Assembly (NCBI GenBank): GCA_013054445.1
Contig: JAAMPI010000103.1
Span: 1 to 64,000, forward strand
Direction: 5' to 3'
Length of the DNA stretch: 64,000 bases
From: Cudoniella acicularis
Lineage: Eukaryota > Ascomycota > Leotiomycetes > Helotiales > Helotiaceae
The notes below the pieces were generated by a model. That model saw only the letters and a program-made list of their open reading frames with translations, was not told the origin of the DNA and did no database searches. Numbering within the stretch: position 1 is the stretch's first letter; every line of letters starts with the position of its first letter. Of this stretch, positions 1 through 13,201 are shown piece by piece. The translations under genes and the position numbers were made by a program.

Positions 1-1524
1 TGGGGATATCTTGCTTCGAGGAGGGAAGATATATCGGAGCCGAGCAATCGCCTGAGCCTTTATATTATTTATTTAGTTTTAGTTGATAATAAGTCAGGAT
101 GTTTTTAATAACATATTACATGTTCTCATTCGCATACTGTCTTCTAGAAAGTCAGTCTTGCCTATATACCCTCTCAAATGCACGAACCTGTCTGCGGGAA
201 TGCCACGACGTGGGAGGTGCAGATTATTCCACTGAAATCCTATTGGAGCCTACAACACGAGTCTGGAAAAAATGTGCGCATATGTACTGGAGACCAAAAG
301 GTTTACGTAGAAGTCGAAAGCGAAAGGCTTAGAGATTAGAAATTTACTATAAGGCGGCGTACCACCTTCTAATTGTATAATTATAAAACGTATTTAAGGA
401 TAGGCAGTAGAAGAGAATGCATCGATCAATTTTGATGTAGATGTACTAGGGGGCAGATTATTGTAAAACCGAGCAATATCTCAAGTGGTAAATAGAAGAG
501 TGATCCATAAGAACAAAGTGGTTAAAAGGGAAGTAACCCGTAAAAGAAGAGTGGTTCAAAAACGAAAGGAATTTATAAAAGGAGAGTAATCCTTAAAAGA
601 AGGGTGGTTCAAATCTAGAAGAGTAATCTACAAGAGTGGAATAATTGGAAGGAGAGCATTCTATAAAAACAGAGCAGCTTATAAAATGATAGCATTTAAT
701 AGGAGCGGAGTAATCTACAAGACAAACCGAGAGTAACCCGCAAAATCAGGGTGACTCACAACACGATAGTGATTAACAAAGAGGAGAGTAACCCACCCGA
801 TAGAAGGAGAGTGATCCACAAGAACAGGGTGACTCACGAAACGCAGGTGATTTATAGAGCAGAGTATTCCGCAAATACAGAGTACTTAAAAGAAGAGGGA
901 TAAGAGTAATTCACAAAAGGAAAGACAGTCATAAGGAATGGTATTCACCAGCGGAAGGGGATCCACAATAGCAGAGTAATTTATGACCGGAGAGGCAGAT
1001 CTGAGTAAAATGATCTACAAAAGGAGAGATATTGAGCTCTACCCAAAGGTTAAAAAAATAGCAGGATGGGATGAAAACCCTAATTAAGAATCGGGACAAG
1101 AGGAAACTTTACATACCTCAGAATCTGTGAGACATTAAAAGTTTGATTTCCGTTTTAGGAAGATCCCGACTTCCGTGGAAATATTGAAAAAATGTTGTGA
1201 TATAAAAAGAGAGGTAAGATGTTCCTACACCCGGGAAAGCTCCAAGAGAACATATATAATTAGACAAATTATTGACCACTGATATTGTGTTTTTGAAGGT
1301 AGCTCAAGGTCTATCCTATCTTATGTACAAGGTGCCACCCGCTCGCAGAAAAGCAAATAACGCCTTTCCCCAGATCGATCTGCATATGCTAGAGTATAGC
1401 AGCGAACAAAAGAGCATCTATCTTGAGTTTCACTTTTAGACTTTTGATAGCCAGTTGTGCCAAATCTGAAATCCGAGGCACCGCCGAATATTCCAAGGAA
1501 ATTTACGATATGGAGCACTAAAAT
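1..1524. repeat. Gene-free left end with degenerate purine-rich tandem repeat
   Basis: No gene is supported here. From about 470 to 1030 the + strand is a string of short related units of about 17-22 bases, built on the pattern AGAGTAAYCCACAAGAA with many substitutions (for example at 545, 585, 735, 785 and 805). The strand is strongly purine-biased and the copies are diverged, so this is an old minisatellite-like tract, not a recent array. The remaining sequence up to the stop codon of the homocitrate synthase at 1525 is AT-rich and would hold that gene's 3' end. Confidence 0.6.
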
Positions 1525-3524
<2,000 letters not shown>

Positions 3525-4224
3525 GTTGGTGGTCGACGAGGAGATAATTGGAAGGAGCAGGTGTGGGCGATGAGATGCTGTAATGCGAATGGATATTTTC
3601 GAGAATGGAAGAGTTAGAGAAAAAGTGTCGGATGAGTGGGATGAGTCGTATTAATACGCAGAGTCCTGAAAATTTGGAAGTGAAGGTGAGGTCTCGCCTT
3701 TGCTATGACTCTACCCTGTCTTGTGTCTTGCAATTGCCTGAACTGTGGGGAGGGGAGTGCAGAAAAAATAGCCAGGATTTTCCCCTCGTTCGCGCATGCA
3801 AAGTACAATACCGATGTCGGCGTCCGTGGCTCTCATTGGGCGTCATTTCGCCGTCATCACGTGCGGATGGTGGGATAATGGCGGTGAAGCCGAGGCGTCT
3901 AGGAGCTTGCCGGACATGACGCCGCCCCGAGAGAATTCGTCCACTTGCAGCAATAATTTTCTGCCACAAGCGGCGTCCATGGGACAGCGGGACCGCGGAG
4001 CTGCGTGCTACTAACACATCACCTCTCATTGGCCGCTGCCATGGGCTTACAATTGTATCACACAAAGCACAAACCATCTGAGCGTTTGCTTCTAAAGGTG
4101 TCTTGTTTTACAGAGGCACATTCGCTATTGCTTCGCTTCGCTTCGCTTCCAACACAAACCGTGTTCATCTCGTTGTGACCGCTAAACCCATCCTTGGGAC
4201 TCCTACCTAACCTCTGCCAACCAA
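3525..4224. promoter_or_regulatory. Promoter of homocitrate synthase and 3' flank of SEC31
   Basis: Both neighbours read leftward, so this 700-base gap holds the SEC31 3' end and the homocitrate synthase promoter. Two TGACTC cores, the half-site bound by Gcn4/CpcA-type bZIP factors, lie at 3642-3647 (minus strand) and 3706-3711 (plus strand), about 120-190 bases upstream of the ATG. A (CTTCG)n run lies at 4130-4150. Cross-pathway control of lysine genes is established in fungi; use of these sites is inferred. Confidence 0.4.
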
Positions 4225-7200
4225 CTACGGAGTAACCTTACTCATGCCAACCAACCGTTTGACACCGACCTGTATAGTTATTAGCCAACATCGTTGCAAA
4301 GAATCCAGCGAGCTTACCATCCAATTCCCACACTCCTCTGTCTTCTCCCGCTGTATTTCTACCTGTAATCTTGTTGCGCTATCGTAATTCCTGGATTGCA
4401 GCGCCTCCGCGAGCTCATTTAATCTCGCAATAGTATCTGGCTTTACCAACTCCTCATTGTTCAAATGATCAAAGAGAATATTGAGACGTTTTTGGGTATC
4501 CTTGACCTGAGCTGCGAAAGCAGGAGGGGCCTTCGAGGCAACTCGTTGCATATCACTACTGAATATTTCTACCATACGTTGCGCTGAGGCAGGGATGTGA
4601 GATCGATCACCAGCCGGGTGCTTGGGTTTTGCCGGAGGGGCAGCTGCCTTTGGAGGACCAGTTGGGGGACGAGAACCTTGAGGCGGTCCTTGTGAAGCAG
4701 ACGGGGGGCTTTGGCTCTGGTAGGCTTGAGGAGGCTGGCTGGCCTCATAGGGAGACTGAGATGGAGCATATTGGTTTGGTGTAGAAGTCATCGGTGGTGC
4801 ATAGGGGTTAGCGGGCGGTGGGGGTCTGTTACCAGCTTGAGGTGGTGGAGGAGCTGAAGACTGCGCCGGTGGCTGTGAGTATTGCTGCGCTGCCGGTGCA
4901 GGAGCGTATCGGCTGGATTGAGGTGGGCCAGCAGGAGGAGGATTGTAAGGCGATGCACCGCGAGGGATAGTTGGTGGGGGTGCTGGATGACCATACTGTT
5001 GAGCTGGGGATCCAGCTTGTGGAGCATAAGTGTTCGCTGCTGAAGATGGTCGAGCCTGCTGTTGGAATGAGTGAGGGGGGCCGCTTGCCAACGGCGAGCT
5101 TATACGAGGCGGCGCTGGGCCTTTGGGAGGAGGAGGCGGTGGTGTGGGGGTCGCTCTGGGTCCTCCAAAAGGAGCGTTTGGTGGAGGCATTGAAAGGTTT
5201 TGTTGGTTGGGGAAGGGAGATGTGATGGCTGCTGCAACTGGAGTGCTTCTTCTCGCAGTTGGAGGCTTAGTGACCATGGGAGTGTCATTCCAGTTCACCA
5301 TGTCTTTAGCCTTGGAAGGGGGAGGGGCAGAGGGTGTCGTATTACGTGGTGGAGCACCGAATGCGGGAGGTGGAGTTCCATAGGCCCCCGAGGCACTTCC
5401 GTAACCTTGATTGTAGCCAGCTCCATAAGCAGGTTGTGACTGTGGTTGCTGGTAACCTTGCTGCTGGGGTGCATATGTACTGGTTGGTGGCGCATATGGG
5501 TTAGGAGCGGAGGTTGGAGCTGTAGGTGTGAATGCGTTCCCGGCTGGTCGCCCTGGGGTTGCAGCTGGAATGCCCATAGGTTGGTAACCAGGGCCTGGTT
5601 GTGCATGTGAGGGCGCTTTCATGGTTGAAGTCTGTTCGTGTCGAGTTGCTTTGGTTGTTGTTGCTGGTGCTTTTCTGGAAGCAAGTTTTACTCGATTTCG
5701 TGCAACCTCAGCTGCAGGGTATTGGGTTGGTAGGAGGTCAAGATATCGCTCAGCAATTGACAAGTGCCCGTGAGCAGCGACAATATCAGCGTACTCGGTG
5801 TATTTCTCGTATAACGGGGCAAGTTTCCAGCCTGAAGTTAATCCTCGTTCGCTGTCTTGGAATTTGGTAACGTCTCGAAATACCGTAACCTTTTCGATGA
5901 AGTTTTGTAATGAGCGTGCGTGAACAGAGAAGGTTGAATCTCCACTTAGATCCTCAATACCGGCCTTTTCAGCCTCTTGCAATTCCGTGATCCAGATATT
6001 GATGACTTTCTCAAGCTTGGATCCTACCAAATAACAGAATGAAGCATCTTTGAGAGACCCGGTTTCTATGATTCTGTCACCAAGAGCTTCGCACAAATCT
6101 GGAAACTCATTTGGGTCTGCGTATGTGCATAATGTTGCCATGGATTCTTTCCAATTTGTAAGGTCCGCGTTGTAAACAACATCCCACAGATTCTTGCCAA
6201 TAACAGATGAAAGGAGACGCAAATAACTTGGCCCCTCGGCTTTTCGGGAAAGGTAGGCTGTCTGTGCTTTCTCGAGCAATTCCTTGCCACCACAGTTTGC
6301 AATAATGAGTGCATCTGCAATTCGATCCTCTTTGAGACAAATCGTCATTGCCTTTTCAAACTGGCCAAGCATCAAGGCTTTAGTGATTTGTTTTTGCGAA
6401 GCGGAATCGCCATCGGAAAACAAATGGAAAGGGTTGTCGGTTTTGGCACCCTTGGTGGCTGCTATTGTTGATAGGAAGTCGTCCCCATCAGCACCATCAG
6501 CAAAAAGACTGGACAAGCGACTATTCTTCGCTGCTGCTGCGCCATTTGCCGTCTCTGATGTATCTTCTGCCTTGCCTGACTCGTCCAAATCAAGCCCAGC
6601 AATACCGTTTGTAGCTTCCTCCACCTCATCATTAAAGCCAAGATATTCGGTCACTTTCTTCCGAGGATTTTCAGCTATCAAAGTTTCAATAACTTTCCAG
6701 TCCGCTTTTTTCTTCCTCAGATTTTGCTTGTGCTATGTGAGATTCACATATGCTACTAATGTTTCCGGCTACAAGAGCTTTTTCAAAAGCTTCTGTTGCT
6801 GAGCCAACATCTGAGTCGACCGAAAAATTGGAGATTTGAACCTGAGATGACCGCTGTTGACCTGCCGGGGTTGGGAGCAGCTTGAAGCTAACTATCTTCC
6901 CCCCGAAACCGAATGAGGCTCCCACAGGCCTCTCTAGCCATTTTGGTGCTTTCTTCAATGAAAATGAAGCTCCTTGTGGTTGAGTCTGAGCTTTGGTGAA
7001 GAAGTCCTCTCCATCAACTGGACCGGCCACTTGAGTTTGAGTAGCTGTAGGGTTTGTGTTCTGCAGGGTTTGTATAGATATTTTGCCGTCAAAGGAAGCA
7101 GTAGCAGAAAGAGCGGGATTGTGAGGATTAAATCTTGTCTGGAACGTCCAGTTTGTAACCTCTGGAAATTCGCCAAAACGTTCTCCTGTCTGGGGGTTCC

Positions 7201-8114
7201 AGACCAAGGTCCTATTGTCCTTTCCACATGATAGTAAAAGGTCGCTATCCTGTTGACACCATGAGAGTGACAGTATGCCCTGATCATGCCCTTGTAATGT
7301 ACGCTCAGGTGCGTTGGAATTTCTCAGATCCCACAACAGAATAACTGGACTCGAGTCGTCGGGAGTTGCGGTAAGGAGTTTTGTAGCATTGTTTGGATCC
7401 CACGCAATTGCCCCCACTGCTTTGCGATTGTTGTTCAATGTAAGGGAGGCCTTCTTCGTCTTTAGATCCCAGACGGTAACAAAACCACCACTTCCACCAG
7501 TGGCTAGAATATGCGGCACTTTTCTATTCCATGCGACGCATTCGAGATCGTCTGATCGTGCAGCAGCGGTTCCTAGTCTGAATGGGTTTGAAATATCGTT
7601 CACATCGTAAATGAAAAGCTCCCCTTTCGCGCCCGCGGTTGCAAGAATTTGTGGCTTTAACGGATTGAACTGAAGGGACTTAATGGCACCAGTGTGTTTG
7701 GTCGTCCGCGACATGAAAGCATCTTCGGCCCCATTTATGAGCTTCTCGGCGTCCCATAAGTCCAGCGATCCATTTTCAAGTGCTCCAGCAATTATACCTT
7801 TTGGGTGTTCCGCATTGGCAGGTGCCCACGCAATATCATGGAATCTAGCAGTGACAATGTGTTAGCAAGTGCCCTATTCCTCAAGATTCAGTCAGATATC
7901 CATACCTTGAATCTGTGCTAATGCTGGCAACTGGTTGAAGCTCTACGCCCTGCTCGAGGTTGTCAAGGCTCAAGTCCCAAAGCTCCAATTTGGTCTCATC
8001 AGAGAAGTCTGCGTCGACAGCACCAGCTCGTGTTCCAGTTACCACCAGAGGCACATCTGCTCCAGGACTCCAAGCAAAAGCTGCGGTCCTAGGAATTTCT
8101 CTAAGGCGTACCAT
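4225..8114 (-). CDS. SEC31: COPII outer-coat protein Sec31, with a single-base frame break
   Basis: Sec31 pairs with Sec13 to form the outer cage of COPII vesicles at ER exit sites. Exons are 8114-7906, 7844-4318 and 4269-4225. WD40 repeats fill about residues 1-330, an alpha-solenoid about 480-750, a Pro/Gln-rich linker about 800-1140, and a helical C-terminal domain about 1145-1259. The frame breaks at the run of six A (coding strand; 6711-6706). Upstream the frame reads SEEEK and then stops at 6686. Downstream, one frame over, [17 protein letters not shown] continues the family sequence without a gap. Removing one A gives 1259 aa, the usual length. The last intron (4317-4270) is needed to reach the conserved C-terminus ending [13 protein letters not shown]. 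The break is most likely a sequence error; a true mutation or programmed shift cannot be excluded. Confidence 0.93.
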
Positions 8115-8408
8115 CCTGTTGAATTGTGATCATGAACTCCAATACTTGTTCCTAGTTTGTTGTAATTTTGCGCCGAGCAGTAAGAGATGATAATCAATAT
8201 TGGGAAATGCTCGCAATTAAAAAACGAAAGTGCGACGTCCCGGTCGTTGGAAAATGGCCGGGTTGAAACTGTGTTCTAAGTTCGGACAGATTTCCATCAT
8301 CAATGAGCGATCCCACAACACGTGACTGGGGTGTTGATAGGCCATCATAATTTTGTAGACTTGCACAACCTTGAAAGGGAAGATCAGTTCACCAAAAATA
8401 CCACAAAC
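8115..8408. promoter_or_regulatory. Divergent promoter between SEC31 and the RRM gene
   Basis: A 294-base gap separates two start codons that face away from each other, so both promoters lie here. I recognise no specific factor site. Confidence 0.4.
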
Positions 8409-8994
8409 ATGACGGATCAAGCAAGATGGAAGGCAACTGTGTACGTCGGCGGCTTGTCACCTATGGTCAACGCTGAGAATCTTCAAGCTGCTTTCCTACC
8501 CTTTGGAGAAATCGCAGATGTTTCTATCCCGTGCGTATCCTTCCACCAGTATCAACAGCTAGTGCTAATACTGCTAGTAAACCTGAAGGACCAAATTCAA
8601 TGGAGCATCATCGAGGTTTTGGGTATGTGGAATTTGAAGATGCAGAAGACACCAAGGACGCAATCGACAACATGGATCAGTCAGAGCTTTTTGGCAAAGT
8701 TATCAAAGTCTCTGCGGCAAAACCTCCGAAGAACGTAAACGAAGGTCTTGGGAGCAAAACAGCATTGTGGGAGCAGGTATGTTGCAGTAGACTCGCTGAT
8801 ATCTAGCCCGTTCATTTCTAGTTGATCTTTAATCACTAATTCTGGCAACTTAGGAGGGCTGGCTTGCAGAACATGCAGTTAGTGAAGAAGACAAAATGGC
8901 AGCAGAGAGAGCGAGATCAGGTGCAGAAGAACGACCTGATGATCCCATGCAAGGTCTGGAAGGTTTGGATGTCGCAGGTCCAAAACCGGAGTAA
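8409..8994 (+). CDS. RRM protein resembling the RNA-binding half of cyclophilin E
   Basis: Exons 8409-8530, 8578-8776 and 8854-8994 give 153 aa. One RNA-recognition motif fills the first ~90 residues: RNP2 is TVYVGGL, and RNP1 is HRGFGYVEFE. The tail is acidic and charged (EGWLAEHAVSEEDKMAAERARSG). The sequence resembles the RRM of spliceosomal cyclophilin CYP33/PPIE, but no isomerase domain follows, so a role in RNA binding near the spliceosome is inferred by similarity only. The final TAA lies inside GAGTAAGT, which also matches a splice donor, so a further 3' exon is possible. The gene is divergent from SEC31 and convergent with the NDUFA4-like gene. Confidence 0.85.
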
Positions 8995-9258
8995 GTGGGA
9001 GGTTTTTAAGAACTACATTCTACTTTTATGCATGGTTTCGGTGTTCTGGGAGCATAGGCAAATAGGCGTCTCAGAAATGCATTACGATCTCATGGAAGGC
9101 AACGGCAATCTGATCGAGGATTGGTATTGGTACGAAAAATCCACTTTGTACACCTCACCACTATTCCCAATGCTAATTTCATGTGACGTCTATCGCGGTA
9201 CAACCACCTGTCGATTCTAATCTCCATAACAATGCTCAATTCCCAGCCCTACCACCCT

Positions 9259-9554
9259 CTACTCCTTTCTGTTCTGGCGAGTGAGGCGCATCTGCTTGTC
9301 GACAACGAGCTTTCGGGCCATGGAATAACCAGCGAATCCGACAGCAACGCCCACGACAATTCCTACACAGATCTCAGTAATTGTAAATCAATGGCAGGCC
9401 GTAGGCAGCATACCGAGGGGGATCAACTCCGGAGGAATCTTCTTGAGGGTTCGTAGTCGTTGGGAAATCGTATGAGCTGCCACGGCGCCATGTTAGTATA
9501 GTTCCCAGTGTAACCTTGAATCAATCTCGTTTTTATCCGCTTCCTCGTGGCCAT
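9259..9554 (-). CDS. Small NDUFA4/B12D (MLRQ)-like respiratory subunit
   Basis: Exons 9554-9515, 9476-9414 and 9362-9259 give 68 aa. The core KKIPPELIPLGIVVGVAVG is followed by a short membrane segment, YSMARKLVVDKQMRLTRQ and a charged end. The pattern K-x-P-x-LIPL, a glycine-rich membrane helix and then D and R matches NDUFA4/MLRQ (B12D) proteins of the inner mitochondrial membrane; NDUFA4 is now counted with complex IV in mammals. The first intron has a perfect TACTAAC branch site and CAG acceptor but a weak GTTACA donor. An in-frame upstream ATG at 9563 would add three residues. The gene lies head to head with COX12. The family call is fairly good; exon 1 is the weakest part. Confidence 0.7.
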
Positions 9555-9563
9555 TGTGTGCAT

Positions 9564-9958
9564 CGATATTACGTACCGCTATGCTCCTCCTTCTATAGGT
9601 TCATGCTTGGTTAGTCTCCAAATCAATTGTGACCGTCATAGGAGCTGTAAACTTACCGGCACAGGCCGCATCATCCTTTTAGTAGGCTGGAACATCTTGA
9701 GAGCAGTAGTTGGCTGCATTTTCGTTGATGTGCCGGCCAAATCAATTCCAAAGGTTCTTTGATGTTGGAGAGAGAGCAAGCTCGGTGTGGTCTGAGGATC
9801 TCGGACCTGCATTCCTTTTTAGCGCGAAAGCTCGCGGCCATAGCCGAAGCTCGAAATCGACGACCTCACCTACCTCAAATCATCTCTTCTTTACCAATTG
9901 ATCCTTCGTTGACCAACGAACCCCTCTCCACTCGATATTTCGGATTGCTGCAGCAAAA
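9564..9958. promoter_or_regulatory. Shared promoter region of two respiratory genes
   Basis: The 395 bases between the NDUFA4-like ATG and the COX12 ATG must hold both promoters and 5' UTRs. The part near COX12 is pyrimidine-rich. No named factor site stands out to me. Co-regulation is inferred from the head-to-head order and matching function. Confidence 0.4.
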
Positions 9959-10460
9959 ATGTCTGACGGAGACCGCGAAACCAAACCCTTCAAGTTTGTG
10001 ACTGGTAAGCCTGGAGCTCAATGTTCTGCCTTTCGCACGGCGGAAGAAATGGCCTGATTGCTAACTATTATCTAGCTGGTAATTGCCTCCTGTCGCGACC
10101 CTCGAGCCTATGAGCACCGGCATTAATGCGAATATAGGATTCGACGCCCGCTTCCCGAACCAGAACCAGACTAAGCATTGCTGGCAAAACTATGTCGACT
10201 ACCACAAATGTATCCTAGCTAAGGGCGAGGACTTTGCCCCATGCCGTCAAGTAAGGCCAATGTTGTTACGGGGTAGAGTTATTCTGATAAGCCGCAGTTC
10301 TTCTTAGCCTACCGATCCTTGTGCCCAAGTAACTGGTGTGAACGCTGGGACGATCAGCGAGGTCAGTACATCCATGGTGGCGACGATAACCGTCAGATGA
10401 ACCAAAGCTCATGATGACTTTTCAGCAAATGGAACATTCCCTACTCGTCTGGACCAGTAG
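9959..10460 (+). CDS. COX12: Cytochrome c oxidase subunit 6B (Cox12)
   Basis: A peripheral complex IV subunit on the intermembrane-space side, near the oxidase dimer contact. Exons are 9959-10004, 10076-10078, 10138-10250, 10298-10361 and 10426-10460, giving 86 aa. The twin-cysteine fold is clear: C in [12 protein letters not shown] (CX9C) and in [13 protein letters not shown] (CX10C), imported by the Mia40 route without a presequence. The second exon would be just CTG: a CTAAC branch site and TCTAG acceptor precede it, and a GTAATT donor follows. Skipping it also keeps frame, giving VTGFDARF instead of VTAGFDARF. The gene is divergent from the NDUFA4-like gene and convergent with the amidase. 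Identity is secure; the microexon is a prediction. Confidence 0.93.
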
Positions 10461-10624
10461 ATATTGTCGAATACGGTTTGGGAGAACTCTAGAGTGGGGG
10501 AAGGATCAGTTTCGCGAGGCTTGTACCATACTATGCAGAAGCCGAATTGATAGATGGGCTACAATACACGTGTGTCGCCTTGCCCGTATGAACCTTGCCG
10601 AATCCTTTCATCTCAGCCTCCAGG

Positions 10625-12848
10625 TCATTCCCTTTTCTCTGCCCGAAGTCGGTCATAGCGTAACATAGCGCCTAGCAAGACCTGTGCTCCATTTCCACAA
10701 TCTTCTGGGCTGCAATACTCCGCTGGGTTATGTGAGACACCATCTTTACAAGGAACGAAGATCCTATTAAATAATCAGCAGATTTAGCCACTCTTAGCGG
10801 TTTGAAACTGACATTGATGTTGGAGCATGCCTAGATGTATAGACACTAAAGGGACCGGTAAGTTCAATCTTTGCCATCAAATAAGAGATAAGAGGTTTCA
10901 AACCTATCATGGCCAGCTCCAGACGTAATTCGCTGGCAATTATCAGTGCTGCTTGTTCCCAGCATGGCTTTAGCGCTTGCTTCAACGCACTCTACACAAT
11001 CTTTATGGAATTTCGTAGCTGGAGAGTCAGTATCCAGTTGCCAGTCAACTGTGCAGCCTCTTCCCTTGATTCCAGTTGTGTTGATACCACCGAGTTCTTC
11101 TCCTGCTGCTATTTCCTTAAATTCTGTCTTCAAACTCTCCTCAAGTCGCATGAGCTTTTCGTCTTCTTTTGCTCTGATATCTAGAGAAAATTGCACGAAC
11201 CCCGGTACCGTATTTGTCGATCCAGGCTTCAGTGTCAGTATGCCGGTAGAAGCAAGACATCCCAATTCCGCCGCTTTATTATGGCTATGAAGAATGAGCT
11301 TCGCAGCAGTGAGCATAGCATCTGATCGATTCTTGAAATCAGTTGTTCCAGTGTGGGAATCTCTTCCTTTCACCGTGATAATATGCCACCTGAAAGCCTG
11401 CACTCCTTCAACGGCACCAATTTTCCCTCCTGAGCTTTCGAGAATCGGTCCCTGTTCAATGTGAAGTTCGAAATGGGCACCGATTGGATTTGCCTTGTAA
11501 CTAGCTTCAAGATCACCGAGATATCCTATTCTTTCAAGTTCTGTTTTCTGGGTTGCCTGGCCGCCGCCCACTTCTTTGAGATTGTATGCTTTCTCAAGGG
11601 GAATTGCTCCCGCCCAGACACCGCTAGATACCATTGAAATGGGAAAACGAGCCCCCTCCTCGTTGGTCCAATTGATCACTCCTATATGAATCGAGGATCA
11701 GTCATTTTTTAGGGGAAAGCATGAAAGTATTTTCTACCTGTAGGATACTCTGTCTCAATATCATTATCTTTCATAGTTTTCAGCGCCTCAATACCAGCAT
11801 GCACACCAAGAATGCCATCATACCGGCCACCCGTTGGCTAGAAATCTGTCAACCACAGGTCGCAATTCTAAAAGCCAAAACATTACCTGAGTATCCATAT
11901 GACTTCCCGCATATGTAGGAGGTGCAGAGTTGTTTTTTCCTGGTCGTATTGCAAATATGTTTCCTAAAAACATAAGCTCTACTCTATTCCAAAGGCTCCG
12001 GGCAGTCAGAGAACGCACCCATTGCATCAACTTTCACATTGCAGCTAAAGACTTTTGTAGTCTCGATGAACCAATCTCTGGCTTTCTTATCCGCATCAGA
12101 TAGTGTCAGGCGCGACATTCCAATGTCGGTGGGGCCACTTTGCTATCGTCAGTAAATTGCTGAGGATCCTATGCGCAAACCCGCGGAAAGAAGAGGCTAT
12201 GAAGGAGTAGGGCCCATTCTAGATTGTTTTGAAAGAAAGAAAAAAACCAATTTTGGTCCAAACAAATGGACTCCGATTTGGAAGTGGTGTTGACTCCCAG
12301 GGTTTCAGTATCTCTACAACCGCGAATAGTTAGGATACTCTCATAGCTTTCGAGTTGAGATACATCTGACACAAACTCGAGCACTGATTTGCATGCGGAA
12401 TTCCGAATACCTAAGGTGAGCTCACGCAGTCCTTGCTCTGCTTCAAAGTCATAATAACACCACTTCTTACCCCATTCAACAAAACATGACATGAATATCC
12501 ACGACACGATTAGAAAACTGGCTAGAATTGGAACTTTCAAGAAACAAATTCTAACGAGTTACATTTGATTTTGGGTATTCCAAGAGTTTATCGCTTAGAA
12601 AAGAAAAGGTTCAAGACTTACTTTCCCCATCTCTCCCCCTTCCCCCATTCGCAAGTCTCGTGCAAGTCCCTCCACAATCTTTCACGATCTATTTTGATAG
12701 ATGCCAGCTGTTCCTCTGACATCTCGGTCGTTAGAATACTTCTCCGTGGGGTCGTTGAAAATGTCCTCCATGTTTTTGGTGGTTTTGCGAAAATGACATC
12801 AGGATATTGGCGAGCCCGAGAAATTATACAGAACAAGTTGGACCTCAT
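10625..12848 (-). CDS. M20-family amidohydrolase (N-carbamoyl-amino acid hydrolase / beta-ureidopropionase type)
   Basis: Metal-dependent hydrolase of N-carbamoyl amino acids or related ureido compounds. Exons: 12848-12622, 12137-12019, 11963-11887, 11837-11738, 11681-10904, 10845-10813 and 10763-10625; phases agree and give 490 aa. Metal-site motifs are GSHMDTQ, the GGRYDG aspartate, NEEGARF and the late TSGAGHDS histidine; the dimerisation domain sits after FELHIEQGP. Residues 1-40 are basic and Ser/Thr-rich (RTFSTTPRRSI), like a mitochondrial presequence, and an internal ATG (SEEQLASIKI) could give a cytosolic form. Intron 1 is long (484 nt), and its retained ORF at 12169-12540 has no family match I can see. 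Intron 5 has a poor GTTTGA donor. Substrate is unknown; allantoate and beta-ureidopropionate relatives are possible. Confidence 0.9.
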
Positions 12849-13201
12849 ATTTCGAGTGTGACGAGAGACAATGTAGATTCATGAAGGTGCTCATAACAGT
12901 TCAACCAGAGCTTGAATGCGTGGGACTTATATACTAGCCAGGAACTAGTATTGAAGGTTTGGACAAAAGTGGGGTTATCATCGAGCCTAGCTAGATACAT
13001 CTCTAAGTCGAAATCACATAGAAGCGAAATCTAATAAACTTCAGAAAAGCTGCAAGTGGTGAACACAATCATATTGAATACAATATCGGCACTTGGAAAG
13101 CCTTTATTCGTTTCTAAGTATAAAGCTTCTGTGTAATAGTCCCGCTTCCCAATGCCCCCAATACGCCGTGCTACGCTCACAATAAACAATATAGACAATT
13201 T
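12849..13201. other. Intergenic: amidase promoter and SDE2 3' flank
   Basis: Both neighbours read leftward. The 353 bases are AT-rich and I see no ORF, repeat or named regulatory site in them. Confidence 0.4.

Noticed and set aside
590..605. GGTTCAAATC word resembling a tRNA T-arm
   Set aside because: It is one unit of the degenerate tandem repeat and no cloverleaf can be drawn around it.
4569..5606. Several ORFs on both strands inside SEC31
   Set aside because: They are by-products of the repetitive Pro/Gln-rich coding sequence.
12169..12540. 123-codon ORF on the minus strand
   Set aside because: It lies entirely in the first intron of the amidase, and the family sequence is continuous across that intron.
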